Numbered from the stretch's first letter, positions 18,215 to 27,716 are shown. The stretch: 64,000 bases of DNA from Salegentibacter mishustinae (GCF_002900095.1 NZ_LLKN01000002.1:620001-684000); one strand, 5' to 3'. Notes: generated from the sequence alone by a model not told the origin. Made by a program: numbers and translations.

Positions 18215-20269
18215 ATGAAAAGACATTATAAAATAATTTTTGCATTCCTTCTTGCTCTGCCATTTTTTGGCTGCGAGAGTGATGACGATGCCCTTGTAGA
18301 TCTTGAGCAGGTACAGGCACCGGCAAATTTGGGTGCAACATTTCAAATAACTCAAGATAATTCCGGTTTGGTAGAGATTACCCCAACCGGTGAAGGAGCT
18401 GCGGAGTATACCGTAGATTTCGGCGATGGTTCTACTCCTGCAGAAGGGATTAAAGTAGGAGACGCTGTAGAACACGATTATGCAGAAGGTGAATATGAAG
18501 TAGAGGTTACCGGGATTAATATTAACGGTAAAATGGCTTCAGGAATTCAGCCTTTAACCGTTTCTTTCCTTGCACCAGAGAATTTGGAAACTGAGATTGT
18601 AAAAGATGCCAATAATAATTATTTGGTAACTGTTTCAGCCAGCGCTACAAACGCTGCAATGTTCGAAGTTTATTTTGGTGAAAACGAAGATGAAGAGGCA
18701 ACTCCCCTTATGCCGGGAGAAACTGTTTCTTATACTTACAGTAGTATAGGTACATACAATGTTCGCGTAGTAGCTCTTAGTGGTGGTGCAGCGACTACTG
18801 AAGTTGAACAGGAAATTACTATTACAGATCCGCTTTTCCTTCCTATAGATTTTGAATCAGAAACGCTTAATTATACTTTTAATAATTTTGGTGGCGGCGA
18901 AGGAGCAGGAGCACCGGTAATTGATAACCCAGATCCTTCTGGTTTAAATACCAGTGCGAGGGTAGCTTCTTATACTAAACCTGCAGGCTCTGAAATATGG
19001 GCAGGAACAACTATTGGTCTTGATGAACCTATAGATTTTTCTTCAGATAAATACATTAGTGTAGATGTATGGTCTCCAGCGGCAGGAACTCCGGTTATTT
19101 TTAAGATAGAAAATCTTGATGATGCCGATCTTTTTGTTGAAAGTACTGTAGAAACTACAGTTAGCAATGCCTGGGAAACCCTGACTTTTGATATGTCGGC
19201 GGTAGATACAAGCATTGATTACGGTAGACTGGTGCTATTCTTTAACTATGGAACTCCAGGAAATGATGAGACGTATTATTTCGATAATATTCAAACAACC
19301 ACTTTAGAACCATTAAAACTTCCTATAAATTTTGAATCTGAGAATCTTACCTATGCGTGGGGCGGATTTGGCGGCGCAGGCGCAGGTGTGATAGATAACC
19401 CAGATATGTCTGGCATAAACACCAGTGCTAAAGTTACCGAACTTTCTAAAGGAGATGGATCTGAAGTATGGGCAGGGGTTTCTTTAAACCTGGACGAAGC
19501 TCTAAGTTTTGAGAACGGAACTACCGTTAAAATGAAAACCTGGTCTCCAGAAGCTGGAGTGCCGATCCTGTTGAAGTTTGAAGACTCAGATTCAGCACCA
19601 GACAATAACGGAAACCCTTCAGTATTTGTTGAGGTAACTCAAAATACTACGGTTGCTAATCAATGGGAAGAGCTTTCTTTTGATCTAAGCACTTTTGACG
19701 CTTTTAACGAAAGTGTAGGTTATGACCGTTTGATCGTATTCTACGACTTCAACAGCCCTGGTGAAGGCAATAGCTTTTACTTTGATGATGTTACTATTGG
19801 CGAGGTACAAACCGAATATATTTCACTTTTTAGTGATGTTGCTGATGATGTGGCAGTTGATACCTGGAGAACTAGCTGGTCTATTTCAGACTATGAAGAA
19901 ATAGAGTTTGACGGAAAATTGTCTAAACATTATTTCAACTTAGATTACGTTGGAATTGAAACAATCGCCAATCCTGTAGATGCTTCAAATATGACGCATT
20001 TCCATACCGAATTCTATACCGATAATGCTACTGTTTTTAGAGTGAAGTTGGTGGATCTTGGTCCTGATGGTGTTTTTGGAGGAGGAGACGATTCTGAATC
20101 AGAAATTGTTATAGAGAATCCTGCCCAGAATGAATGGGTAAGTTTGGATATTCCACTATCAGAATTTGAGAACCTTGATGGGATGGCCAACATCGGACAG
20201 CTTATTTACTCTGGTTTACCTGCTGGAGGGGTTAATGTTTATGTGAACAACATTTATTTTCGTAATTAA
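18215..20269 (+). CDS. PKD and carbohydrate-binding-module surface lipoprotein (SusE-position glycan-binding protein), 684 aa
   Basis: It has a lipoprotein signal (FFGC, Cys at about 20) and two PKD-like domains (about 30-205; YTVDFGDGSTP). Two copies of a roughly 150-residue jelly-roll-like module follow, the first starting at about 208 (PIDFESETLNYTFNNFGG) and the second at about 368 (PINFESENLTYAWGGFGG). Each carries the same landmarks: SGLNTSA or SGINTSA, EIWAG or EVWAG, and YYFDNI or FYFDDV. A third, divergent module (about 530-684) ends IYFRN. The position after susD is that of a surface glycan-binding protein that recruits polysaccharide for the SusCD complex. Substrate is inferred from the neighbouring enzymes. 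No catalytic motif is seen. Confidence 0.85.
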   Translation: MKRHYKIIFAFLLALPFFGCESDDDALVDLEQVQAPANLGATFQITQDNSGLVEITPTGEGAAEYTVDFGDGSTPAEGIKVGDAVEHDYAEGEYEVEVTGININGKMASGIQPLTVSFLAPENLETEIVKDANNNYLVTVSASATNAAMFEVYFGENEDEEATPLMPGETVSYTYSSIGTYNVRVVALSGGAATTEVEQEITITDPLFLPIDFESETLNYTFNNFGGGEGAGAPVIDNPDPSGLNTSARVASYTKPAGSEIWAGTTIGLDEPIDFSSDKYISVDVWSPAAGTPVIFKIENLDDADLFVESTVETTVSNAWETLTFDMSAVDTSIDYGRLVLFFNYGTPGNDETYYFDNIQTTTLEPLKLPINFESENLTYAWGGFGGAGAGVIDNPDMSGINTSAKVTELSKGDGSEVWAGVSLNLDEALSFENGTTVKMKTWSPEAGVPILLKFEDSDSAPDNNGNPSVFVEVTQNTTVANQWEELSFDLSTFDAFNESVGYDRLIVFYDFNSPGEGNSFYFDDVTIGEVQTEYISLFSDVADDVAVDTWRTSWSISDYEEIEFDGKLSKHYFNLDYVGIETIANPVDASNMTHFHTEFYTDNATVFRVKLVDLGPDGVFGGGDDSESEIVIENPAQNEWVSLDIPLSEFENLDGMANIGQLIYSGLPAGGVNVYVNNIYFRN

Positions 20270-20280
20270 AAAGCATAAAA

Positions 20281-21930
20281 ATGAAAAATATATTTAAAAC
20301 AAGTCTTGCGGTACTTTCGCTGGTTTTTTTCAGCGCCTGTTCCAACGACGATTATGATATAGGTGATATTACCACACCTTCTAACCTAAGTGTTACCGCT
20401 GAAGTGGTAGGGCAAACTGAGGAAATGCCTAATGGCGACGGTAGTGGCGCAGTAAGCTTTACCGCCAGCGCCGATAACGCCATGACCTACAAGTTTATTT
20501 ATGGCGATGGTTTTGAAGAAGTTTCTGCTTCTGGAGAAACCACCCATAGTTTTAACGAGAACGGGGTAAACGATTATACGGTAACAGTTGTGGCCTCGGG
20601 TACAGGGGGAGCTTCCTCGAATATGACCACCACCGTAACTGTTTTTAGTGATTTCAGCGATCCGGAAACTAAGGAGTTACTTACCGGCGGAAGTTCAAAA
20701 ACCTGGTATGTGGCGGCCTCACAGCCGGCTCACCTTGGTGTAGGCCCAAGCTCTGGAGAAGGATTTACGGCTCCTATATACTATGCAGCTGCTCCTTTTG
20801 AAAAAGCGGGTGCAGATGTTAGTTCTTGTTTCTATACCGATGAAATGACGTTTAGCCTGAATGAAAATGATAATATAGTTTACAATTACAATAACAATGG
20901 GCTAACCTTTGTAAATGTAGCTTACACCGGTGATTTTGGTGGAGATGGATCTGAAGACCAGTGTCTTGATTTTGGTAATACTGGAGACTTTAGTGCTTCT
21001 CTTTCTCCTTCAACTTCTGGGTTGCCAGAAGATGCTACTACCGGTACGGTAATTAATATCGCTGGCGGTGGAACAATGAGCTACTATGTAGGTTCAAGTT
21101 CTTACGAAGTTCTTAATATTACACCAACTACAATGGATGTGAGGGTAATACCGGGTAACGATCCTGCTTTGGCGTGGTATTTAAAATTCACTACTTCCCA
21201 GGGTGGAGAAGAAGAGGAAGAATTTGAGAGTCAGTTTAACACCGAGATCTGGTCAGATGAGTTTGATGGTGATGCACTTAATACCGATAACTGGAACTAT
21301 GAAACTGGTAACGGCAGCAATGGCTGGGGTAATAATGAAGCTCAGTATTATACAGATGCTGAAGACAACGTAAAAGTAGAAAACGGAAACCTTGTAATTA
21401 CAGCAAAAAGAGAAGCTGAGAGTGGTTTTGATTTTACTTCTGCCAGAATAACTACTAAAGATAAATTCGAATTTACCTTTGGTCGTGTAGAGGTTCGTGC
21501 AAAATTACCTGCAGGAGGGGGAACCTGGCCTGCAATCTGGATGCTTGGCGCTGCATTTCCTGAAGAATCATGGCCAGGAGTTGGTGAAATGGATATTATG
21601 GAATTTGTAGGAAACGATCCCGATAGAATTTCATCTGCCTTACATTTCCCTGGAAATTCAGGAGGTAACGCTATTGTAGGAGACACAGAAGTTTCTGACG
21701 TAACCTCAGAGTTCCACATATACGAAGTTGAATGGACAGCGGAAAAGATCACTTTCCTAATGGATGGTGTGCCGCATTTGGAGTTTGATAATAATGATTC
21801 AACTCCTTTTCAAGAAGACTTTTTTATCATACTAAATGTTGCTATGGGAGGTACTCTTGGAGGTAATATTGCTGATGATTTTCAAGAATCTTCTATGGAA
21901 GTGGATTATGTGAAAGTTTTCCAGGAATAA
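20281..21930 (+). CDS. GH16 beta-glucanase lipoprotein with PKD domain, 549 aa
   Basis: It has a lipoprotein signal (FFSAC, Cys at about 20), a PKD-like domain (about 30-120) and a linker domain (about 125-315) resembling those found between PKD and GH16 modules. The catalytic GH16 domain (about 320-549) carries the active-site triplet Glu436, Asp438 and Glu441 in GEMDIMEFVG, together with WPAIWMLG and the C-terminal DYVKVF. The family hydrolyses beta-1,3 and mixed-linkage glucans (laminarinase/lichenase). The lipid anchor and its place after the surface binding protein suggest it makes the first cut outside the cell. Exact linkage specificity is not readable here. Confidence 0.93.
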   Translation: MKNIFKTSLAVLSLVFFSACSNDDYDIGDITTPSNLSVTAEVVGQTEEMPNGDGSGAVSFTASADNAMTYKFIYGDGFEEVSASGETTHSFNENGVNDYTVTVVASGTGGASSNMTTTVTVFSDFSDPETKELLTGGSSKTWYVAASQPAHLGVGPSSGEGFTAPIYYAAAPFEKAGADVSSCFYTDEMTFSLNENDNIVYNYNNNGLTFVNVAYTGDFGGDGSEDQCLDFGNTGDFSASLSPSTSGLPEDATTGTVINIAGGGTMSYYVGSSSYEVLNITPTTMDVRVIPGNDPALAWYLKFTTSQGGEEEEEFESQFNTEIWSDEFDGDALNTDNWNYETGNGSNGWGNNEAQYYTDAEDNVKVENGNLVITAKREAESGFDFTSARITTKDKFEFTFGRVEVRAKLPAGGGTWPAIWMLGAAFPEESWPGVGEMDIMEFVGNDPDRISSALHFPGNSGGNAIVGDTEVSDVTSEFHIYEVEWTAEKITFLMDGVPHLEFDNNDSTPFQEDFFIILNVAMGGTLGGNIADDFQESSMEVDYVKVFQE

Positions 21931-21948
21931 TATTATTTTAAAAATCAG

Positions 21949-22041
21949 ACTGCCTGATTACTATGTAATTTTACGGTTGAAGATAATTTGTTTGTAGGCC
22001 ACAAACTTAATTACCACACACATAGTCCAGGCAGTTTTTTT
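21949..22041 (+). terminator. Long imperfect hairpin with U-tract between the GH16 and GH3 genes (terminator/attenuator)
   Basis: ACTGCCTG (21949-21956) with the following ACTATGTAATT faces AATTAC, ATAGT and AGGCAGT (ending 22035), and seven T follow directly up to the downstream gene. The shape is that of an intrinsic terminator inside the operon, which would lower or control GH3 expression. Confidence 0.55.
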
Positions 22042-22053
22042 ATGCTCAAAAAA

Positions 22054-24330
22054 ATGAAAAAACGTTATCTGTTAGGTGTTTTCCTGTTGAGCTGTTTTAT
22101 AGCAAAAGGGCAGGATTCAACCATAAAAAGTTCGGTTAAAAATGTAGAAGCCAAAGTAGATTCGGTTTTAGCATTAATGACCCTGGAAGAGAAAGTTGGA
22201 CAGCTTGTTCAATACAACGGTAGCTGGGATCTTACCGGTCCTGCTTCTGAAATGAATAACAAACAAAAAGAAGAAAATCTTAAGGCGGGTAAGGTAGGCG
22301 CTATGCTAAATGTACTTTCGGTAGAAGCTACCAAAGAGGCACAGAAGCTGGTGATGGAAAATTCTCGGTTAAAGATTCCTTTAATGTTTGGTTATGATGT
22401 AATACACGGGTATACTACTATTTTCCCTGTGCCGCTGGCAGAAACAGCTAGTTGGGACCTGGAAGCTATGGAGAAAACAGCAGAAATTGCAGCATTAGAA
22501 TCTGCAGCTAACGGGGTGAACTGGACCTTCTCGCCTATGATAGATGTTTCCCGGGATGCACGTTGGGGAAGAATTATGGAGGGATCTGGTGAAGATCCTT
22601 ATCTAACCTCTAAAGTAGCAGTTGCTAAAGTAAAAGGTTATCAAAGTAACGATCTTGCCAACCCGCGTAGTATAGCTGCTACGGCAAAGCATTTTGCCGG
22701 TTATGGTTTTGGTGAAGCCGGTAGAGATTATAATACCGTGCATATTGGTGAGAACGAACTTCACAACACCATTCTTCCACCTTTTAAAGAAGCTGCCAAA
22801 GCGGGCGTTGCTACCTTTATGAATGCTTTTAATGATATAGATGGTACTCCAGCCACTGCGCATAAAACCCTTCAACGTGAGATCTTAAAAAAGGAATGGG
22901 ATTGGGATGGATTTGTAGTTTCAGATTGGGGTTCTATCCCAGAAATGATCGCGCATGGGTTAGCGCGTGATAAAAAGCACGCAGCACAAATTGCTTTAAA
23001 TGCGGGTAGTGACATGGATATGGAAGGTGGCGCTTACGAATCTAGCCTGGTAAGCCTTGTAGAAGAAGGAAAAGTAAGTCAGGAATATATAGATGATGCC
23101 GTAAAACGTGTTCTTCGTGTAAAATTTAAACTAGGATTGTTTGATGATCCTTATTTATATGCTAATCCAGAACTTTTAGAGAATATCTCTTTTGAAGAGC
23201 ATAGAAATGTAGCTCGGGATGTAGCTAAAAAATCTATTGTTCTGCTAAAGAATGAAAATGACCTGCTGCCAATTCAGGATTCTATTAAGAAAATCGCTGT
23301 GATCGGGCCATTAGCCGATGATAAAGATACACCTATTGGAAACTGGAGAGCACAGGGAGAAGCTAATTCGGCTGTTTCTTTACTTGAAGGTTTAAAAAAC
23401 AATATGAATAAAGATGTAGAAATTAGCTATGCTAAAGGTGCAGATCTTGGTATGGGGGAAAGAAGTTTTTTAATGCCCTTAAAGATTAATGAAACCGATA
23501 CATCGGGATTTCAGGAAGCTATTAATAAAGCTTCTGAGGCCGATTTGGTAATTATAGCCCTTGGTGAAGATGCATTTCAAACCGGTGAAGGAAGGAGTCA
23601 GGTAGATGTTGGTTTAGCTGGCGTTCAGCAGGAATTACTTAAAGAAATTCGCAAAGTGAACAAGAATATTGTTTTGATGCTTATTAACGGGAGACCATTG
23701 GAGATCACGTATGCTTCAGAAAATATTCCGGCTATAGTTGAAGCCTGGCAATTAGGATCAGAAAGCGGAAATGCGATTGCCGATGTTTTACTGGGAGATT
23801 ATAATCCTTCGGGAAAACTTCCGGTGTCTTTTCCACGTGCAGTAGGTCAGGAGCCTCTTTACTATAATCAAAAAAGTACAGGACGTCCTTCTAATCCTAC
23901 TCATGTGACTTATTCTGGATATACCGATGAGAAGAAAGATGCACTTTATCCTTTCGGATTTGGACTTAGTTATACCAATTTCGAATACGGAGATTTAACA
24001 ATTTCAGCAGAAGAACTTACTCCTGGCAGCCCTATTGAAGTGAGCTTTAGTCTTAGTAATACCGGTGAAAAGGAAGGTAAAGAAATCGTTCAGTTATATA
24101 TAAAAGACATAGTAGCGAGTACTACGCGCCCGGTTAAGGAACTTAAGGGCTTTGAAGCGGTACAATTAGCTCCGGGGGAAACAAAGACCGTAACTTTTGA
24201 AATTAACGAAGAAATGCTTCAGTTTTATACTGCTAATGAAAAGTGGGAGTCTGAGGCTGGTGAATTTGAAGTTATGATTGGCGGAAATTCTAGAGATCTT
24301 CAAACAGTTAAGTTCAGTTTAAAAAAATAA
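22054..24330 (+). CDS. GH3 beta-glucosidase (BglX-like), 758 aa
   Basis: A signal peptide (MKKRYLLGVFLLSCFIAKGQ) supports the ATG at 22054. An upstream in-frame ATG at 22042 follows directly on the U-tract, and the longer frame runs through the hairpin. The GH3 N-terminal barrel carries the family motif KHFAGYGFGEAGRDYN and the nucleophile Asp291 in GFVVSDWGS. The C-terminal alpha/beta domain (about 395-610) and the fibronectin-III-like domain (about 660-750; GEKEGKEIVQLYI) are complete. It releases glucose from the ends of beta-gluco-oligosaccharides in the periplasm, the last step of this locus before uptake. Two bases separate it from the next gene. Confidence 0.94.
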   Translation: MKKRYLLGVFLLSCFIAKGQDSTIKSSVKNVEAKVDSVLALMTLEEKVGQLVQYNGSWDLTGPASEMNNKQKEENLKAGKVGAMLNVLSVEATKEAQKLVMENSRLKIPLMFGYDVIHGYTTIFPVPLAETASWDLEAMEKTAEIAALESAANGVNWTFSPMIDVSRDARWGRIMEGSGEDPYLTSKVAVAKVKGYQSNDLANPRSIAATAKHFAGYGFGEAGRDYNTVHIGENELHNTILPPFKEAAKAGVATFMNAFNDIDGTPATAHKTLQREILKKEWDWDGFVVSDWGSIPEMIAHGLARDKKHAAQIALNAGSDMDMEGGAYESSLVSLVEEGKVSQEYIDDAVKRVLRVKFKLGLFDDPYLYANPELLENISFEEHRNVARDVAKKSIVLLKNENDLLPIQDSIKKIAVIGPLADDKDTPIGNWRAQGEANSAVSLLEGLKNNMNKDVEISYAKGADLGMGERSFLMPLKINETDTSGFQEAINKASEADLVIIALGEDAFQTGEGRSQVDVGLAGVQQELLKEIRKVNKNIVLMLINGRPLEITYASENIPAIVEAWQLGSESGNAIADVLLGDYNPSGKLPVSFPRAVGQEPLYYNQKSTGRPSNPTHVTYSGYTDEKKDALYPFGFGLSYTNFEYGDLTISAEELTPGSPIEVSFSLSNTGEKEGKEIVQLYIKDIVASTTRPVKELKGFEAVQLAPGETKTVTFEINEEMLQFYTANEKWESEAGEFEVMIGGNSRDLQTVKFSLKK

Positions 24331-24332
24331 AT

Positions 24333-25091
24333 ATGAAGAAGAGAAGTATAATTTCAGGACTTTTCCTATTTGTAGGTCTACAGCTTAGTGCCCAGGAATT
24401 AATTTGGGAAGAGAATTTTGAAGGTGATTCCCTAAATATGGAGAACTGGAGCTACGAAACCGGTGACGGCTGTCCCGATCTCTGCGGCTGGGGGAACAAT
24501 GAGCGCCAAATTTACAATGAAGATTATGTAACTATAAAAGATGGAAATCTAGTAATTACCGCCGATAAGGTTGGTGATGCTTATTACAGCGGAAAAGTGA
24601 ACACTAAAGATAAGTTCGAGTTTCAATATGGAACTGTTGAGGTTAGAGCTAAGTTGCCCGATGGGCACGGACTTTGGCCTGCAATCTGGATGCTAGGTAA
24701 TAATATAAATGAAGTGGGTTGGCCTGCTTCGGGTGAAATTGATATTATGGAATTTGTAGGTAGGAAACCTGATACTATTCATAATGCGTTGCACACACCG
24801 GCAAGCCACGGCGATACTGAAAATATTGAGACCACGCGGATAGAAAATGTAACTTCAGATTTCCACGTTTTTAAAATGAACTGGACTGAAGACGCAATAA
24901 CCTTCTACATAGATGATGAAAAAACCTATACCTTTTCACCATCAGAAAAGAATGAGGAAACTTATCCTTATAGGCATCCGTTCTATTTTTTACTGAATCT
25001 TGCAGTAGGTGGTAATTTTGGTGGACCGGAAGTGGACGATTCCATTTTTCCAAAGCAATTTTTAATAGATTATGTAAAGGTTTATAAATAA
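24333..25091 (+). CDS. GH16 laminarinase-type beta-glucanase, 252 aa
   Basis: A signal peptide (1-20, ending QLSAQ) with no lipobox is followed by a lone GH16 domain: WSYETGDG near 35, ARLPDGHGLWPAIWMLG-like segment, and the catalytic Glu135, Asp137 and Glu140 in GEIDIMEFVG, ending DYVKVYK. The close match to the GH16 part of the lipoprotein upstream points to duplication inside the locus. Without an anchor or type IX sorting domain it is probably periplasmic, cutting imported oligosaccharides. It is the last gene of the operon, followed by a terminator. Confidence 0.93.
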   Translation: MKKRSIISGLFLFVGLQLSAQELIWEENFEGDSLNMENWSYETGDGCPDLCGWGNNERQIYNEDYVTIKDGNLVITADKVGDAYYSGKVNTKDKFEFQYGTVEVRAKLPDGHGLWPAIWMLGNNINEVGWPASGEIDIMEFVGRKPDTIHNALHTPASHGDTENIETTRIENVTSDFHVFKMNWTEDAITFYIDDEKTYTFSPSEKNEETYPYRHPFYFLLNLAVGGNFGGPEVDDSIFPKQFLIDYVKVYK

Positions 25092-25117
25092 AAAGGTCAA
25101 TTACTGAATTTTTTGAC

Positions 25118-25151
25118 TTACCCTGTAGACTTTGGTTTGCAGGGTTTTTTA
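25118..25151 (+). terminator. Terminator of the polysaccharide utilisation operon
   Basis: A short stem (TTACCCTG region against CAGGGT) is followed by six T, 27 bases after the second GH16 gene. Confidence 0.6.
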
Positions 25152-25183
25152 TTGCATTTCATTTTCAGCCTATTCATTTTTAA

Positions 25184-25191
25184 TATATTTG
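25184..25191 (+). promoter_or_regulatory. -7 box of the hybrid kinase gene
   Basis: TATATTTG matches TAnnTTTG and lies 19 bases before the ATG at 25211, implying a short leader. No clear -33 element is seen. Confidence 0.55.
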
Positions 25192-25210
25192 TCCCTCATA
25201 ATGGCCCCTT

Positions 25211-27295
25211 ATGAATATTACTAGTACTGAAGACATTAAGGAGATAAAAAGGCTTCAAACCTTACTCTCCTATAATATTTTAGACACTCCCTACGAAGAG
25301 GATTTTGATGAATTAGCACAGCTCATTGCCCTTATTTGCGATGTGCCAATTGCTGTTATTTCTATGATAGATGATAAAAGGCAATGGTATAAAGCAAAAG
25401 TGGGTATAGATGAGAACGAAACGCCTAAAGAAGAGACATTCTGCCAATATACGGTGTTGCAGGATGAACTCATTGAAATACCTGATGCTCTATTAGATGA
25501 ACGCGTTAAAAATAATCCTCATGTAACTTCCGAAAATGGAATTCGGTTCTATGCCGGAATGCCTTTAAAAGCCGAAAACGGTTCAAATATTGGAACTGTA
25601 TGTGTGGTTGATGGTAAACCGAAAGAGCTAAACGACCGGCAAAAAAAAGCATTGAAATTGCTTACAAAGCAAGCTATGCACCTTATAGAGGTTAGGCAGA
25701 AAAATAAAAGCCTGGGAACCGAATTGAATAGTATTCTTGAAAAAAAGGTAGAGCAAACCCAAAGGAAACTTGAGCTTAAGGAAATTGAGAATAAAGACCT
25801 GATGAAGGCAGTCAAGAATTCTAGTGGTGTCGTAGAATTTAATCCAGACGGTACAATAATTTCCATAAATAAGAATTTTGAAGAGATTTCTGGTTATTCT
25901 GAAAGTGAACTCCTGGGCAGTCATCACAAAATGCTAATTACCCCAAAGGATTATGCAGAAAGCGACCAATTATGGAAATCTTTAGGCCAGGGAATATTTA
26001 AAACCGGCCGGGTACGTAGAATACACAAAGACGGAGCAGAATTTTATTTACAGGCGAGTTATAATCCTATCCAGAATCTTGAGGGAAAAGTGATAAAAGT
26101 TGTTAAGATTTCCCAGGATATTACCAAAGAAATTGAGGCCGCTATATCACTGCAAAAAGCCAAAGAAATGGCTGAAAATCTCAATGAACAAAAAGACAAT
26201 TTTATTGCCAATGTGAGTCATGAGATTAGAACGCCAATTCACGCCGTGCTTGGATTTACCGATCTTTTATTGGAAAACGAAGATGATAAGCACAAAATTA
26301 ATTACTTAAATGCAGTGAAAATTGCCGGTGATTCCCTGCTGTTTATTGTAAACGATATTCTGGATCTTTCAAAAATGGAAGCTGGGCTATTGCAAATAGA
26401 TAAGGATGTTTTTAATGTTAGAGAGGTAGTTAGCAGGGTTTTTTCAATTTTACACCTTAAAGCACACCAAAAGAGAATTGAATTTGAACCATTTGTTAGT
26501 CCGGATGTTCCAGAATTATTGATAGGTGATAAAAACAGGCTTTCCCAAATACTTATCAATCTTTTAGGGAACGCGATAAAATTCACTACAGAGGGAAGTG
26601 TAAGCCTTGAAGTCACTGTAATTAAGGATATTTCAAAAAAAACGATACTGAATTTTAAAGTTTCAGACACCGGAATTGGAATTCCGCAAGATAAATTAGA
26701 TACTGTTTTTCAACGTTTTTTACAGGCAGAAGAAACCACCTCGCAAAAATACGGCGGTACCGGCCTGGGACTTAATATCTCCAGGCAGCTTATAGAAAAA
26801 CAGGAAGGGAGTATTGAAGTGAAGAGTGAACATGGAAAGGGAACCGATTTCATTTTTGATATTCCATTTGAAAAGCCTTTAGAACAACTTGAAATTTCAC
26901 AAGCTGAGGCAGACGAGATTTTTCAGGATTATACGGGTAAAATACTGGTTTGTGAGGATAGTGAACTAAACCAACGTTTGGTTAGAGCTATTTTAAAGCG
27001 AAAAGGCTTAAAAGTGGATGTGGCGTCAAATGGCGAAAAGGCACTTTCGTTTTTAGAAGAAAATAGCTACGATCTTATTTTTATGGATGTACAAATGCCG
27101 GTTAAAAATGGTTATGAAACTACCAAAATTATTAGAGATCAATTGAAACTTTCCACTCCTATTGTGGCGTTAACAGCAAATTTTATGGCTGCAGAAAGAC
27201 AAAAATGTAAAGAGGTTGGAATGGACGATTATTTAGCAAAACCATTTCAAAAGAACCAATTATTTGAAAAAGTTGAAAAGTGGGTTAATGTTTAA
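25211..27295 (+). CDS. GAF-PAS hybrid sensor histidine kinase with receiver domain, 694 aa
   Basis: The order is GAF (about 15-165; closely related in layout to the GAF of the kinase at 3513), a coiled-coil linker (about 170-205), PAS/PAC (about 200-310; PIQNLEGKVIKVVKISQDIT), HisKA with phospho-accepting His337 in NVSHEIRTP, HATPase (N box NLLGNAIKF, G1 DTGIGIP, G2 GTGLGL), and a C-terminal receiver with Asp626 in DLIFMDVQMP and Lys in LAKPF. No membrane segment is present, so the sensor is cytoplasmic. It lies just after the glucan locus but has its own promoter, so a role there is not established. Confidence 0.93.
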   Translation: MNITSTEDIKEIKRLQTLLSYNILDTPYEEDFDELAQLIALICDVPIAVISMIDDKRQWYKAKVGIDENETPKEETFCQYTVLQDELIEIPDALLDERVKNNPHVTSENGIRFYAGMPLKAENGSNIGTVCVVDGKPKELNDRQKKALKLLTKQAMHLIEVRQKNKSLGTELNSILEKKVEQTQRKLELKEIENKDLMKAVKNSSGVVEFNPDGTIISINKNFEEISGYSESELLGSHHKMLITPKDYAESDQLWKSLGQGIFKTGRVRRIHKDGAEFYLQASYNPIQNLEGKVIKVVKISQDITKEIEAAISLQKAKEMAENLNEQKDNFIANVSHEIRTPIHAVLGFTDLLLENEDDKHKINYLNAVKIAGDSLLFIVNDILDLSKMEAGLLQIDKDVFNVREVVSRVFSILHLKAHQKRIEFEPFVSPDVPELLIGDKNRLSQILINLLGNAIKFTTEGSVSLEVTVIKDISKKTILNFKVSDTGIGIPQDKLDTVFQRFLQAEETTSQKYGGTGLGLNISRQLIEKQEGSIEVKSEHGKGTDFIFDIPFEKPLEQLEISQAEADEIFQDYTGKILVCEDSELNQRLVRAILKRKGLKVDVASNGEKALSFLEENSYDLIFMDVQMPVKNGYETTKIIRDQLKLSTPIVALTANFMAAERQKCKEVGMDDYLAKPFQKNQLFEKVEKWVNV

Positions 27296-27503
27296 AATAA
27301 TATTGCAAAGCTTAAGTGAAATTAGGTAAACCAAATTAGAAGGAAGTTCAACTCCATACCAGCAAATGTTAAAGTAAAGCGAATTTTTATTATATTTATA
27401 TAGTGTTGCCCCCACACAAAACCATCTTACCTGTTTTTACGTTATATAACCCAAACCATAGTTTTTGGGAGATAATATTATTGTGGTACATTACGCACGA
27501 ATT

Positions 27504-27716
27504 ATGAGGGTCAAAATAAATTTTTTATTTATTATAATCATGCTGCTTTTATCTACAGGTATTTCAGCACAGGTTCAGAGCCATAATTTGCCCGAGCCTC
27601 AAATGCGAGAAGAGGGTCCTGTTGTACCTCCCGGTCTTCCTATAGATTTCGGCATCTCCGCTTTAATCGCTGCCGGTTTGGGATTTGGGATTCATCATAT
27701 AAGAAACAGGAAGTAA
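27504..27716 (+). CDS. PID-CTERM sorting-tail mini-protein, 70 aa
   Basis: The ATG at 27504 gives a signal peptide (MRVKINFLFIIIMLLL, ending GISAQ); the longer open frame needs a TTG and adds an unlikely leader. Only about 20 residues lie between this and a C-terminal tripartite tail: PPGLPIDFG, a hydrophobic helix (ISALIAAGLGFGI) and a basic end (RNRK). That is the architecture of PID-CTERM/PEP-CTERM-like sorting signals of Bacteroidota. The mature product would be a tiny peptide if the tail is cleaved. Function unknown. Its stop abuts the convergent riboflavin synthase gene with no spacer. Confidence 0.7.
   Translation: MRVKINFLFIIIMLLLSTGISAQVQSHNLPEPQMREEGPVVPPGLPIDFGISALIAAGLGFGIHHIRNRK

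Noticed and set aside
21348-21752. 134-aa minus-strand open frame inside the GH16 lipoprotein gene
   Set aside because: It is antisense to the catalytic domain, low in complexity and without promoter or family similarity.
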